Source: Streptomyces sp. R302
GTDB lineage: Bacteria; Actinomycetota; Actinomycetes; Streptomycetales; Streptomycetaceae
Assembly: GCF_012927245.1 (NCBI RefSeq)
Contig: NZ_JABBGE010000002.1
Coordinates: 713,378-777,377 of the forward strand
Length of the DNA stretch: 64,000 nt
Direction of reading: 5' to 3'
A model generated the notes under the pieces. The model worked only from the letters and a program-made list of their open reading frames with translations, was not told where the DNA came from and made no database searches. This document shows, piece by piece, positions 9,624 through 18,491 of the stretch (the stretch's first letter is position 1; each line of letters starts with the position of its first letter). The position numbers were made by a program, and so were the translations under genes.

Positions 9624-9850
9624 AGACGGAAGACGCGATGGCGCACGCGAATCCGGTCCACGACCTGGTGGTCGTCGGGGCCGGTCCCTACGGGCTCTCG
9701 GTGGCCGCGCACGCGGCGGCCGGCGGCCTCGACCCGGTCACCTTCGGCCGGCCCATGGAGTCCTGGCACGCCATGCCCTCCGGCATGCTCCTGAAGTCCG
9801 AGCCGTGGGCCTCGCACCTCTCCGACCCGGCGGGGGCGGTACGGGCGTAG
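9620..9850 (+). pseudogene. truncated FAD-dependent oxidoreductase (N-terminal fragment)
   Basis: Only 76 codons remain. They give a clear Rossmann dinucleotide-binding start, DLVVVGAGPYGLSVAAHA, followed by SGMLLKSEPWASHLSDPAG, which resembles the start of flavin-dependent oxidoreductases about 400 residues long. The frame then ends abruptly at a stop, directly before a strong terminator hairpin and the convergent chaplin gene. The rest of the flavoprotein is absent from the window. It is translationally coupled (ATGA) to the ATP-grasp gene, so an intact ancestor probably formed a two-gene unit. I read it as a deletion relic; a functional miniprotein seems unlikely. Confidence 0.75.
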
Positions 9851-9857
9851 ACAGGGG

Positions 9858-9892
9858 CCGGCCCCGGGAGGCGGTGCGCCTCCCGGGGCCGG
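9858..9892. terminator. bidirectional intrinsic terminator
   Basis: A perfect 16-bp GC-rich inverted repeat (9858-9873 with 9877-9892) with a 3-nt loop sits between the flavoprotein remnant and the convergent chaplin gene. Confidence 0.8.
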
Positions 9893-9925
9893 CGGGTGCC
9901 GTGGGCTCGGCCACGACCGCCTGGG

Positions 9926-10159
9926 TCAGGCGTTGATGCAGGTGTTGCCGAAGGCCGGGTTCAGCGCGCCGATGACGTTGATGCTGTTGCCGCAGGCGTT
10001 GATCGGGATGTGGATCGGGATCTGGACGACGTTGCCCGAGAGGACACCCGGCGAACCGACGGCCGCACCGTACGCTTCGGCGTCGGCGAAGGCGGGGGTG
10101 GCCGCGCCCATGGCCATGATGACTCCGGCGATGACGGCGGCAGCCTTCTTGCACTTCAT
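9926..10159 (-). CDS. short chaplin
   Basis: A 77-residue precursor. The signal peptide (KCKKAAAVIAGVIMAMGAATPAFA) is followed by one chaplin domain. The domain contains the NVVQIPIHIPINACGNSINV and NPAFGNTC stretches, including the two conserved cysteines that form a disulfide in short chaplins. Secreted chaplins assemble into amyloid-like fibrils at the cell surface. They lower surface tension so aerial hyphae can emerge, and with rodlins make the rodlet layer. The ATG at 10159 has AAGGAG 8-9 nt upstream. A chaplin beside rodlins matches the chpD-rdlA-rdlB arrangement known in S. coelicolor, but which short chaplin this is cannot be assigned without alignment. Confidence 0.93.
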   Translation of the reverse strand: MKCKKAAAVIAGVIMAMGAATPAFADAEAYGAAVGSPGVLSGNVVQIPIHIPINACGNSINVIGALNPAFGNTCINA

Positions 10160-10288
10160 TTCGTCTGGCTCCTTTTCCGCGACGGGAGATCGGCTTCCGT
10201 CGCTCACACGGACAACGACAAACTGCCGCGATGGAAACCGGAATTCGCGTTCCCCGGCCCGGCATTCACTCCGTTGGCGCGCACGACA

Positions 10289-10320
10289 CAGGGCCGGAGG
10301 AAGGAATTCCTCCGGCCCTG
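10289..10320 (-). terminator. intrinsic terminator of the first rodlin gene
   Basis: A perfect 14-bp inverted repeat (10289-10302 with 10307-10320, 4-nt loop) lies just beyond the rodlin stop codon and before the chaplin promoter region. Confidence 0.8.
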
Positions 10321-10339
10321 CGGTGCGCTTGTATCCGGA

Positions 10340-10753
10340 TCAGCTGTTGCCGATGCCGTTCCCGGAGAGCACCGGGATGTCCTCCACGAGGTGCGACAGC
10401 GGCTCGTCGCCCTTCGCCTGCGTGGAGTTCTCCGCGCACTGCTGGTTCTGCGGGGAGGACAGGACGTTGACGTCCTGGACGGCGACCGGGACGAGGATGC
10501 CGACGACGGAGCCGACGTTGCCCTTGACCGGGGCGCCCAGGCAGAGCTTGTTCAGCGAGCCCTGGACCGCGGAGAACTGCGGGCTCATGTCGCCGGCGGT
10601 GGTGGAGTTGCCGAACGCCTGGTGGGCGCCGTTCCCGGAGAAGGAGGTCGTGCCGCCGTCGTTGGCGATGGCCATCGCGGGGGCGGCGGCCGCGGCGGCG
10701 ACGCCGACGGCCGAAGCGGTGACGGCCGCGGCCGCCATCATCTTCTTGATCAC
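10340..10753 (-). CDS. rdlA: rodlin
   Basis: A 137-residue secreted protein. A signal peptide rich in alanine ends at AMA. The mature rodlin sequence contains [28 protein letters not shown] and [20 protein letters not shown], and ends SGNGIGNS. Two conserved cysteines are visible. Rodlins order chaplin fibrils into paired rodlets on aerial hyphae and spores. This copy is the most diverged of the three in the window. It is transcribed divergently from the next rodlin, as in the known rdlA/rdlB pair; the symbol follows that arrangement. An AGTTGATC element lies 47 nt upstream of the start codon. Confidence 0.92.
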   Translation of the reverse strand: MIKKMMAAAAVTASAVGVAAAAAAPAMAIANDGGTTSFSGNGAHQAFGNSTTAGDMSPQFSAVQGSLNKLCLGAPVKGNVGSVVGILVPVAVQDVNVLSSPQNQQCAENSTQAKGDEPLSHLVEDIPVLSGNGIGNS

Positions 10754-10799
10754 GGTGAATCCGTTCTGTTCCCACCAATCGAGCTGATTGATGCGACGG

Positions 10800-10807
10800 G
10801 ATCAACT
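10800..10807 (-). promoter_or_regulatory. conserved AGTTGATC element upstream of rodlin 1
   Basis: AGTTGATC on the minus strand lies 47 nt before the rodlin start. The same octamer stands 43-49 nt upstream of the other two rodlin genes, suggesting a shared promoter element or regulator site. Confidence 0.5.
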
Positions 10808-10921
10808 GCGGGCGGAGAGGTAGGTTCCGGCGCTTCACCCGATCGACTGGGAACCGCGACGAGCGCTGCCGCGTGCGCTCCGCCAACGGGGTGACAGGGC
10901 GGAACCCGGCGCTCCGAGGCG

Positions 10922-10929
10922 AGTTGATC
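10922..10929 (+). promoter_or_regulatory. conserved AGTTGATC element upstream of rodlin 2
   Basis: The octamer AGTTGATC ends 43 nt before the GTG start of the plus-strand rodlin. It matches the elements upstream of the other two rodlin genes. Confidence 0.5.
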
Positions 10930-10971
10930 AGGGGGCTCCCTGCACGGAGCCGGTTCTAGAAGGGAACTCCC

Positions 10972-11382
10972 GTGATCAAGAAGGTCATGGCCACCGCGGC
11001 CGCCGCCGCTTCGATCGTCGGCGCCTCCGCCGCCGCGGCCACCCCCGCCCTCGCCATCGCCGACGACGGCGGCACCACCTCCAAGAGCGGCAACTTCGCC
11101 CACCAGGAGTACGGCAACTCGTACACGTACGGGAACATGAGCCCGCAGTTCGCGCTGGTCCAGGGTTCCCTGAACAAGCCCTGCATCGGCCTGCCGGCGA
11201 AGCTCAACGCGGGCTCGATCGTGGGCCTGGTCCCGATCTCGGTCCAGGACATCAACGTCCTGTCCTCCCCGCAGAACCAGCAGTGCGTCGAGAACTCGAC
11301 GCAGGCCAAGGGCGACGAGCCGCTGTCGCACATCCTGGAGGACATCCCGGTGCTCTCCGGGAACGGCGTCGGCAACAGCTGA
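10972..11382 (+). CDS. rdlB: rodlin
   Basis: A 136-residue secreted rodlin. The signal peptide (IKKVMATAAAAASIVGASAA, cleavage near ALA) is followed by a mature protein with [37 protein letters not shown] and [20 protein letters not shown], ending SGNGVGNS. It starts with GTG at 10972 after a GAAGGGA Shine-Dalgarno, and is divergent from the first rodlin gene over a 218-bp shared promoter region. It is closer in sequence to the third rodlin than to the first. Role: surface rodlet organisation together with chaplins. Confidence 0.93.
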   Translation: MIKKVMATAAAAASIVGASAAAATPALAIADDGGTTSKSGNFAHQEYGNSYTYGNMSPQFALVQGSLNKPCIGLPAKLNAGSIVGLVPISVQDINVLSSPQNQQCVENSTQAKGDEPLSHILEDIPVLSGNGVGNS

Positions 11383-11396
11383 CGATCGCGCGTCGA

Positions 11397-11421
11397 GGGG
11401 CCGCCCCGCCGGGGCGGCCCC
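11397..11421 (+). terminator. intrinsic terminator of rodlin 2
   Basis: A perfect 11-bp inverted repeat (11397-11407 with 11411-11421) with a 3-nt loop, followed by CTTCGT, just downstream of the rodlin stop codon. Confidence 0.75.
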
Positions 11422-11451
11422 TTCGTGCGTACCGGGCCCGCCGGACGGGCC

Positions 11452-11679
11452 CTAGCGCGGCCAGACGGGGGTGGACATCAGGCGCTCCCACTCCCGGTCC
11501 GGCATGCCCGGCACCGCCCGCCCCGCCTGCACCCACTGGTCCACCAGGGCGGAATAGACGGGAAATTGTCGGTGGGACGGGGCCCTGTCGACGGTCGGCG
11601 GTTCGCTCACGTACCGGCTCTTCGGAATGAAGGCCATCCGTTCCCATTTCCCGGGATTACCGGGAACCGGCGGCGCCAT
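11452..11679 (-). CDS. small hypothetical protein (75 aa)
   Basis: I do not recognise this family. The 75-residue product is rich in proline, arginine and tryptophan, with no signal peptide or membrane helix. It holds PGNPGKWERMAFIPKSRYV near the start and DREWERLMSTPVWPR at the end. The case for a real gene is the strong GGAAGGAG Shine-Dalgarno 5 nt before the ATG at 11679, which lies inside a longer open frame. It sits between a rodlin gene and the LCP gene, convergent with the former and divergent from the latter. Function unknown. Confidence 0.6.
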   Translation of the reverse strand: MAPPVPGNPGKWERMAFIPKSRYVSEPPTVDRAPSHRQFPVYSALVDQWVQAGRAVPGMPDREWERLMSTPVWPR

Positions 11680-11797
11680 CCTCGCTCCTTCCGCTGCTAT
11701 TCCCGCATCATTACACAAGCCTCGCAACGGAGTGATTCACACGCCCGATACCGCGTCGCGTATCTGTGTGCGAGCGGGGTCGAAATAGCGTGCGGGC

Positions 11798-12832
11798 ATG
11801 AGATTCCCGCGTCCGTGGCGGCTCCTGCTCGCACCGGCGGCGCTTCTCGCGCTCGCCCCCGGAGCCCTCGCCTCCGCTCTCAGCGGCCCCACCGAACTCC
11901 CCGCTCCCGCACAGGGACTCAATCTGCTCCTCGTCGGCGTCGACTCCCGGGCGGGGGTCACCGCCGCGGAGAAGGAACGTTTCCGGCTCGGCGGCGCGGA
12001 CTGCGACTGCACGGACGTGATCATGCTCGTGCACGTCTCCGCCGGGAACGACCGGGTGAGCGTGGTCTCGCTGCCCCGCGACTCGCTCGCCGAACTCCCC
12101 GGCCCGCACACCGACCGGCGGACCGGCGCCGTCCACGACTCCCATCTCGCGAAGATCAACGCGGCCCACGCGGAAGGCGGTTCGGCCCTCGCGATCGAGA
12201 CCGTCGAGGCGGTGACGGGGCTCTCCGTGCACCGGTACCTCGAAGTCGACTTCCGCCGCTTCATGGACAGCATCGACCGGGTCGACGGCGGGGTGCCCAT
12301 CTGTACGGAGAAGCCGTTGAAGGACCCGGCGACCGGCCTCGACCTGGCGGTCGGCACCCGGCGGGTGGGCGGCGGCGAGGGGCTGCAGTACGTGCGCTCG
12401 CGGAAGGCCGACGGGGAGATGGACTTCGGCCGCATCCGCAAGCAGCAGAAGTTCCTCGTCAACATGCTGGACCGGATCCGCTCCGGCGGGACCCTCAAGG
12501 ACCCGGCGCGGCTGCGGGCCCTCGCCTCGACGCTGCGCGGCACGGCGGCCGCCGAGCGGGGCGTCTCGGTGGCCGAACTGCTGACGCTCGCCACCCGGTT
12601 GAAGGCCCTCGGCCCGTCCCGTACCGAGTTCGCGACCGTGCCCGTCCGCGGCTTCAACCCGCTGATCGACGGGGTCGGATCCACCGTGGGCTGGGACGAG
12701 GAGGGGGCCGCGGAGGTCTTCGCGCGGCTGCGCGCGGACCGGCCGCTGCCGTCCGGCGACGCGATCGCGCCCAGCGAGCTCTCCGTCGCCGACTACGCGC
12801 CCACCCGGGGGTCTTCGCTCATCTGCCCGTAG
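11798..12832 (+). CDS. LytR-CpsA-Psr (LCP) family cell-wall glycopolymer ligase
   Basis: A 344-residue secreted or membrane-anchored protein. The signal segment is WRLLLAPAALLALAPGALAS. The LCP domain starts LNLLLVGVDSR and includes CTDVIMLVHVSA, VSVVSLPRDSLAELP, KINAAHAEGG and the GGGEGLQYVRSRKADGEMDF segment, whose arginines bind the lipid pyrophosphate. LCP enzymes transfer wall teichoic acid, arabinogalactan-like or capsular polymers from lipid carriers to peptidoglycan. An unusual CDC pair (near residue 68) may form a disulfide. It is surrounded by rodlin genes, which suggests a role in the aerial-hypha wall. Its C-terminus lacks the extra LytR_C domain of many actinobacterial LCP proteins. 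Confidence 0.88.
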   Translation: MRFPRPWRLLLAPAALLALAPGALASALSGPTELPAPAQGLNLLLVGVDSRAGVTAAEKERFRLGGADCDCTDVIMLVHVSAGNDRVSVVSLPRDSLAELPGPHTDRRTGAVHDSHLAKINAAHAEGGSALAIETVEAVTGLSVHRYLEVDFRRFMDSIDRVDGGVPICTEKPLKDPATGLDLAVGTRRVGGGEGLQYVRSRKADGEMDFGRIRKQQKFLVNMLDRIRSGGTLKDPARLRALASTLRGTAAAERGVSVAELLTLATRLKALGPSRTEFATVPVRGFNPLIDGVGSTVGWDEEGAAEVFARLRADRPLPSGDAIAPSELSVADYAPTRGSSLICP

Positions 12833-12872
12833 GCCGTCCGGTGGACATACCGGAACCTCGGCCGCTGCGACC

Positions 12873-12880
12873 AGTTGATC
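12873..12880 (+). promoter_or_regulatory. conserved AGTTGATC element upstream of rodlin 3
   Basis: The same AGTTGATC octamer seen upstream of the other two rodlin genes lies 49 nt before the ATG of the third. Confidence 0.5.
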
Positions 12881-12928
12881 AGCACGGCTCGGCACTCAGC
12901 CTGGGCCAGTCATCCGAAAGGCCAGAAC

Positions 12929-13327
12929 ATGAAGAAGCTCCTCGCGACCGCTGCGGTGGCTGTTTCGGTCGTCGGCGCGACGGCCGGCCAGGCGCTCGCC
13001 ATCGCCGACGACGGTGGCACCACCTCGTTCTCCGGCAACGGCGCGCACCAGGAGTTCGGCAACTCCGCCACCCACGGCAACATGAGCCCGCAGTTCGCGC
13101 TCGTCCAGGGTTCCCTGAACAAGCCGTGCGTGGGTCTCCCGGCCAAGGTCAACGCCGGCTCGATCGTCGGCCTCGTGCCGATCGCGGTCCAGGACATCAA
13201 CGTCCTGTCCTCCCCGCAGAACCAGCAGTGCGTCGAGAACTCCACCCAGGCCAAGGGCGACGAGCCGCTGTCGCACATCCTCAGCGACATCCCCGTGCTG
13301 TCCGGCAACGGCGCCGGCAACAGCTGA
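12929..13327 (+). CDS. rodlin (third copy)
   Basis: A 132-residue secreted rodlin with a signal peptide ([20 protein letters not shown], cut near ALA). The mature part is almost the same as in the second rodlin: [57 protein letters not shown], ending SGNGAGNS. The ATG at 12929 has GAAAGG upstream; longer in-frame starts would add unlike sequence. The high similarity to the second rodlin points to a recent duplication. A third rodlin is more than the rdlA/rdlB pair described in S. coelicolor. It is followed by a terminator shared with the convergent DUF255 gene. Confidence 0.93.
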   Translation: MKKLLATAAVAVSVVGATAGQALAIADDGGTTSFSGNGAHQEFGNSATHGNMSPQFALVQGSLNKPCVGLPAKVNAGSIVGLVPIAVQDINVLSSPQNQQCVENSTQAKGDEPLSHILSDIPVLSGNGAGNS

Positions 13328-13349
13328 GCAGCGTCGCTCGGCCACGGCG

Positions 13350-13387
13350 CGGCCCCGCCGTCCCTCTCCGGAGGGGCGGCGGGGCCG
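13350..13387. terminator. bidirectional intrinsic terminator
   Basis: A 17-bp stem with one G-U-type mismatch (13350-13366 with 13371-13387, 4-nt loop) lies between the convergent third rodlin and DUF255 genes. Confidence 0.75.
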
Positions 13388-13403
13388 TGTCCTTGTCGGG
13401 GGC

Positions 13404-15425
<2,022 letters not shown>

Positions 15426-15568
15426 ACGAGCCAGCCTCTCACAACGACTGGCACGACCGGCGAAACCCTGACGAGCCCGCCCCGCTTGGCCGAATTCCGC
15501 TTGTGCGCCATCACGTGGTGGGCGGCAGCAGGCTGGGCGCAGCAGCGCCGGACCTGCCGGGGCTCGGC

Positions 15569-15875
15569 ATGGCCGTCGTGGGCCCGAGCACCTCCGACCG
15601 GCACAACCGGCTGGCGCGGACCCTGGCCAATGCCCTGGACGCCGCCGCGGGCCCCGACTGGGACGCGGACGCGGACTTCGACCTCCGCCTGCAGGACGTT
15701 CCCCTCACCAACCGCCGTCTACCGGCGGGGCGAGCAGGCCGCCGCCGGGGTCCCGATCGTCTACACCTACGTTCTCGACCCTGCCGACAGGGCCGACCGG
15801 GACGGCGAGGTGTGCACCGGCGCAGTGAAGGCCACCGCGCCATTCGCCGTCAGGGTCGGCCTTGGGACCGTGTGA
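15569..15875 (+). pseudogene. Uma2-family (PD-(D/E)XK-like) nuclease relic
   Basis: Two pieces of a Uma2-type protein can be read in different frames. The first, up to about 15716, reads [20 protein letters not shown] and [19 protein letters not shown]. After a frame change the second reads GEQAAAGVPIVYTYVLDPAD and GEVCTGAVKATAPFAV. In streptomycete Uma2 proteins these segments normally flank the PDVVVY-containing catalytic core of roughly 45-60 residues, which is missing here. So this is an internal deletion plus frameshift relic. Its 3' end overlaps the 3' end of the convergent fusion gene by 26 bp. Uma2 proteins are plentiful in actinobacteria and mostly uncharacterised. Confidence 0.75.
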
Positions 15876-17709
15876 CGAGCGACGCCGTATAGCGCTGGAC
15901 CTCTCCCGCGACGCGGTCGCAGCCGACGAGGACCGGGTGGGGGCCGAGGTGGTGGAGTTCGGCCGTGTGGTGGTGGGTGGTGCCGGTGCGCGGGTTGTGG
16001 GCCGTGAGGTGGTACAGGGTGTCCGTGGTCCGGTGGATGCTCATGTGGTGTGACGTCCACTCCCATCCGTACGTACGGAAGAGCTCCCGTTCCAGGACCT
16101 GTTCGCCGGGGTCGGGCAGGCAGGCCCAGCCTCGGTAGAGGTCCATCAGGTCGGCGGGGTCGCCGGTGCGTTCGACCAGGCGGTCCATGCGGTCCGGGGT
16201 GAGGTTGCCCCAGACGCGGCCCTCCGGGAAGTCGACCAGGGTGGGGGCGAAGCGGTGGCCGCCGAAGCTGCTGATGCGCCACACCCGTACCGCCCCGCCG
16301 CTGCCGTGGGCCCGGCGGAGCTGTTCGTAGAACGGGTAGCCGAGGGTGCCGCAGCACGCGTCGACCGAGGCGTGGGTGCAGACGACCAGGTCGCGGTGCG
16401 CGGTCGTGACGCGGTACGCGGCGAAGGGGGCGAGGGAAGCCGCCGTGTCGTCGGCGTCGGGCGCGGCGAACAGCGCGTCGATCAGGGCCGGGGCCTGGTC
16501 GGTGGGGACGTGGTGCTCGGTACGGGAGAGGGGCGCCGCCGGGCCCGGGGCGCGGTCGAAGCGGATGATCCGGAGCAGGCCGGGCGTCGAGTACTCCGGG
16601 TCCGGTGCCGCGGCGAACGTCTTCATCGTCAGGCCGCGTTCCTCGGTGCGGCGGGTGGCCCTGCGCAGGGCCGAGCGCAGAGCGGCGGGGACCCGGTCCG
16701 TTTCCCATACCGGGGTGCCCATTCCGGGCGGCCACGGCAGCGGGAGTTCCAGCATGAGGAAGCGGTCGAAGGGGCGGGCCGTGCCGATCGGGTCCTCGGC
16801 GGCGGTGCGCGCCACGAGGGAGCAGGACCGCCGTGCCGGGATGGCCGGTTCCGGTCGCGGGCGGTCCGGTACGCGGCCGGCCATCGCGTCCAGCACGTTG
16901 CGGCGGGCCCGGTCCGCCTCGGAGTCCAGCTCCTCGACGGTGCCGAGCCTGGTGACGCTCTCCACGGCGCTGGGCCCGGCGAAGCCGTGTTCGCGCAGCG
17001 TCCGGTAGAGGCCGGTGAAGTCCACGATGCCGTCGCCGGGCGTGATCGCGGGCGGCATCCCCCCGGTGGTCACCGCCCGGTTCCGGCCGCGGGCCGGGTG
17101 GTCGCGTACGCCGACCGCCGCGATGTACGGGGCGAGTTCGGCCAGGCCGCGGGCCGGGGGCTCACCGCCGTAGTGGACCAGGTTGCCGGGATCCCAGCAG
17201 GCCCGGAAGGCGTCCTGGCCGACGCGTTCCACGACAGCCAGGGTGTCCGCCGCGCTGCGCGTCAGGCCGCCGTGCGGCTTCACGGCGATGGTCACCCCGT
17301 GGGCGGCGGCATACGGGGCGGCGGCCGCCATGAGCCGTAGGTAGCGGTCGCCGTGGACGGGCTCGGGGCAGCCCATGTCGACCAGCGTCGGCACCTCAAG
17401 GCGGGCACAGTGGTCGATCTGGCGGCGCAGCGTGGCCAGCGCCCGCTCGTCATCGCGGTCCAGGTCGGCGGCGTGACTGAGAACGACGAGCCGCAGGCCG
17501 TGGTCGCGGATCAGCGCGCCGACCTCCAGGGCGTGGGCGGCCGGGCTGTCGGGGGTGATCACCTCGGTGACCCCGTGCACCGGGAGGGCGACCGCGTCGA
17601 ACCCCGCCGTACGGATGCCGGCCAGCGCACGCCGAAGCGGGAACTGCGCCCAGGGGCGCACGGTGCAGGCGATACCGGTCGCGGGTGTGGAGGTGGGCGT
17701 GGGCGTCAT
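15850..17709 (-). CDS. fusion: sugar phosphate isomerase/epimerase-like TIM barrel + sucrase/ferredoxin-like domain
   Basis: A 619-residue two-domain protein. Residues 1-285 resemble xylose-isomerase-like TIM-barrel proteins (RTAGFDAVALPVHGVTEV, HGVTIAVKPHGGL, CWDPGNLVHYGG). Residues 290-600 resemble the sucrase/ferredoxin-like thioredoxin-fold family: CSLVARTAAEDPIGTA with Cys296, then CTHASVDACCG with Cys444, and SSFGGHRFAPTLVDFPEG. The Cys-x7-CC arrangement could hold a [2Fe-2S] cluster, as in thioredoxin-like ferredoxins. It is the last gene of an overlapping operon (4-bp overlap) with an ABC uptake system under a cobalamin riboswitch. A reductive or corrinoid/metal-handling role is inference; the reaction is unknown. 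Confidence 0.8.
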   Translation of the reverse strand: MTPTPTSTPATGIACTVRPWAQFPLRRALAGIRTAGFDAVALPVHGVTEVITPDSPAAHALEVGALIRDHGLRLVVLSHAADLDRDDERALATLRRQIDHCARLEVPTLVDMGCPEPVHGDRYLRLMAAAAPYAAAHGVTIAVKPHGGLTRSAADTLAVVERVGQDAFRACWDPGNLVHYGGEPPARGLAELAPYIAAVGVRDHPARGRNRAVTTGGMPPAITPGDGIVDFTGLYRTLREHGFAGPSAVESVTRLGTVEELDSEADRARRNVLDAMAGRVPDRPRPEPAIPARRSCSLVARTAAEDPIGTARPFDRFLMLELPLPWPPGMGTPVWETDRVPAALRSALRRATRRTEERGLTMKTFAAAPDPEYSTPGLLRIIRFDRAPGPAAPLSRTEHHVPTDQAPALIDALFAAPDADDTAASLAPFAAYRVTTAHRDLVVCTHASVDACCGTLGYPFYEQLRRAHGSGGAVRVWRISSFGGHRFAPTLVDFPEGRVWGNLTPDRMDRLVERTGDPADLMDLYRGWACLPDPGEQVLERELFRTYGWEWTSHHMSIHRTTDTLYHLTAHNPRTGTTHHHTAELHHLGPHPVLVGCDRVAGEVQRYTASLVTRSQGRP

Positions 17710-18491
17710 GGGGACGGCTCCTGGTTGTCGTCGTCGCGAGACGCTTCGTATCGGGTGACGATCACTCGGTGGGGCGTGCCCTCGGCTCGGTCGCCGTCGA
17801 GGGTGAGGGTGTGCGCGCGGACGCCGTACAGGTCGCCGACGGTCCTTTCGGTGAGGAGTTCCCCGGCCGGGCCGATGCGCACGTCGGCGCCGCCGAACAT
17901 GAGCATCGCGGTGTCGGCGATCTCCATCGCGTGGTCGGGGTGGTGCGTGGTCAGGACGATCGTGCGGCCCTCGTCGGCGAGGCCGCGGAGCAGATGCAGG
18001 ACGCGGCCCTGGTTGCGCAGGTCCAGCGCGGACGCGGGCTCGTCGAGGACGAGCACGGGCCCCTGGGCGGCGATCGCCCGGGCGATGAGCACCAGTTGGC
18101 GTTCACCTCCGCTGAGGGTCGGGTAGTCGCGGCCGGCGAGGTGGGTGAGGCCGACCCGTTCCAGGGCGGCGAGGGCCAGCTCGTGGTCCCTGCGGCCGGG
18201 GGTCGCCAGGGGGCGGAGGTGCCGCGCCCGGCCCATCAGCACCATGTCCAGCGCCGTGTAGGCGAAGGTGGAGCGGTGGCTCTGCGGGACGTACGCGACC
18301 GCGCCGTCGGCCCGTACCCGCCCCTCGGTGGGCGTGGCGAGGCCGGCGAGGCAGCGCAGCAGGGTCGTCTTGCCGCGGCCGTTGGGCCCGAGCACGGTGA
18401 GGATCTCGCCGGGGGCGAGCCGGTGCGCGACGCCGCGGAAGAGCCAGCGCCCGGGGTCGTGGGTGAAGCCGAGGCCGTCGAGCTCAAGCAT
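17706..18491 (-). CDS. ABC transporter ATP-binding protein (FecE/BtuD-like)
   Basis: A 261-residue ATPase with Walker A GPNGRGKTTLLR, signature TLSGGERQLVLIARA, Walker B VLVLDEPASALD and a switch histidine in TTHHPDHAME. Y-loop and Q-loop (YVPQSHRSTF) match ATPases of iron-chelate/cobalamin importers. It overlaps the permease gene by 8 bp and the downstream fusion gene by 4 bp. The upstream B12 riboswitch suggests corrinoid, rather than siderophore, uptake for the whole unit; the family alone does not separate the two. Confidence 0.9.
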   Translation of the reverse strand: MLELDGLGFTHDPGRWLFRGVAHRLAPGEILTVLGPNGRGKTTLLRCLAGLATPTEGRVRADGAVAYVPQSHRSTFAYTALDMVLMGRARHLRPLATPGRRDHELALAALERVGLTHLAGRDYPTLSGGERQLVLIARAIAAQGPVLVLDEPASALDLRNQGRVLHLLRGLADEGRTIVLTTHHPDHAMEIADTAMLMFGGADVRIGPAGELLTERTVGDLYGVRAHTLTLDGDRAEGTPHRVIVTRYEASRDDDNQEPSP

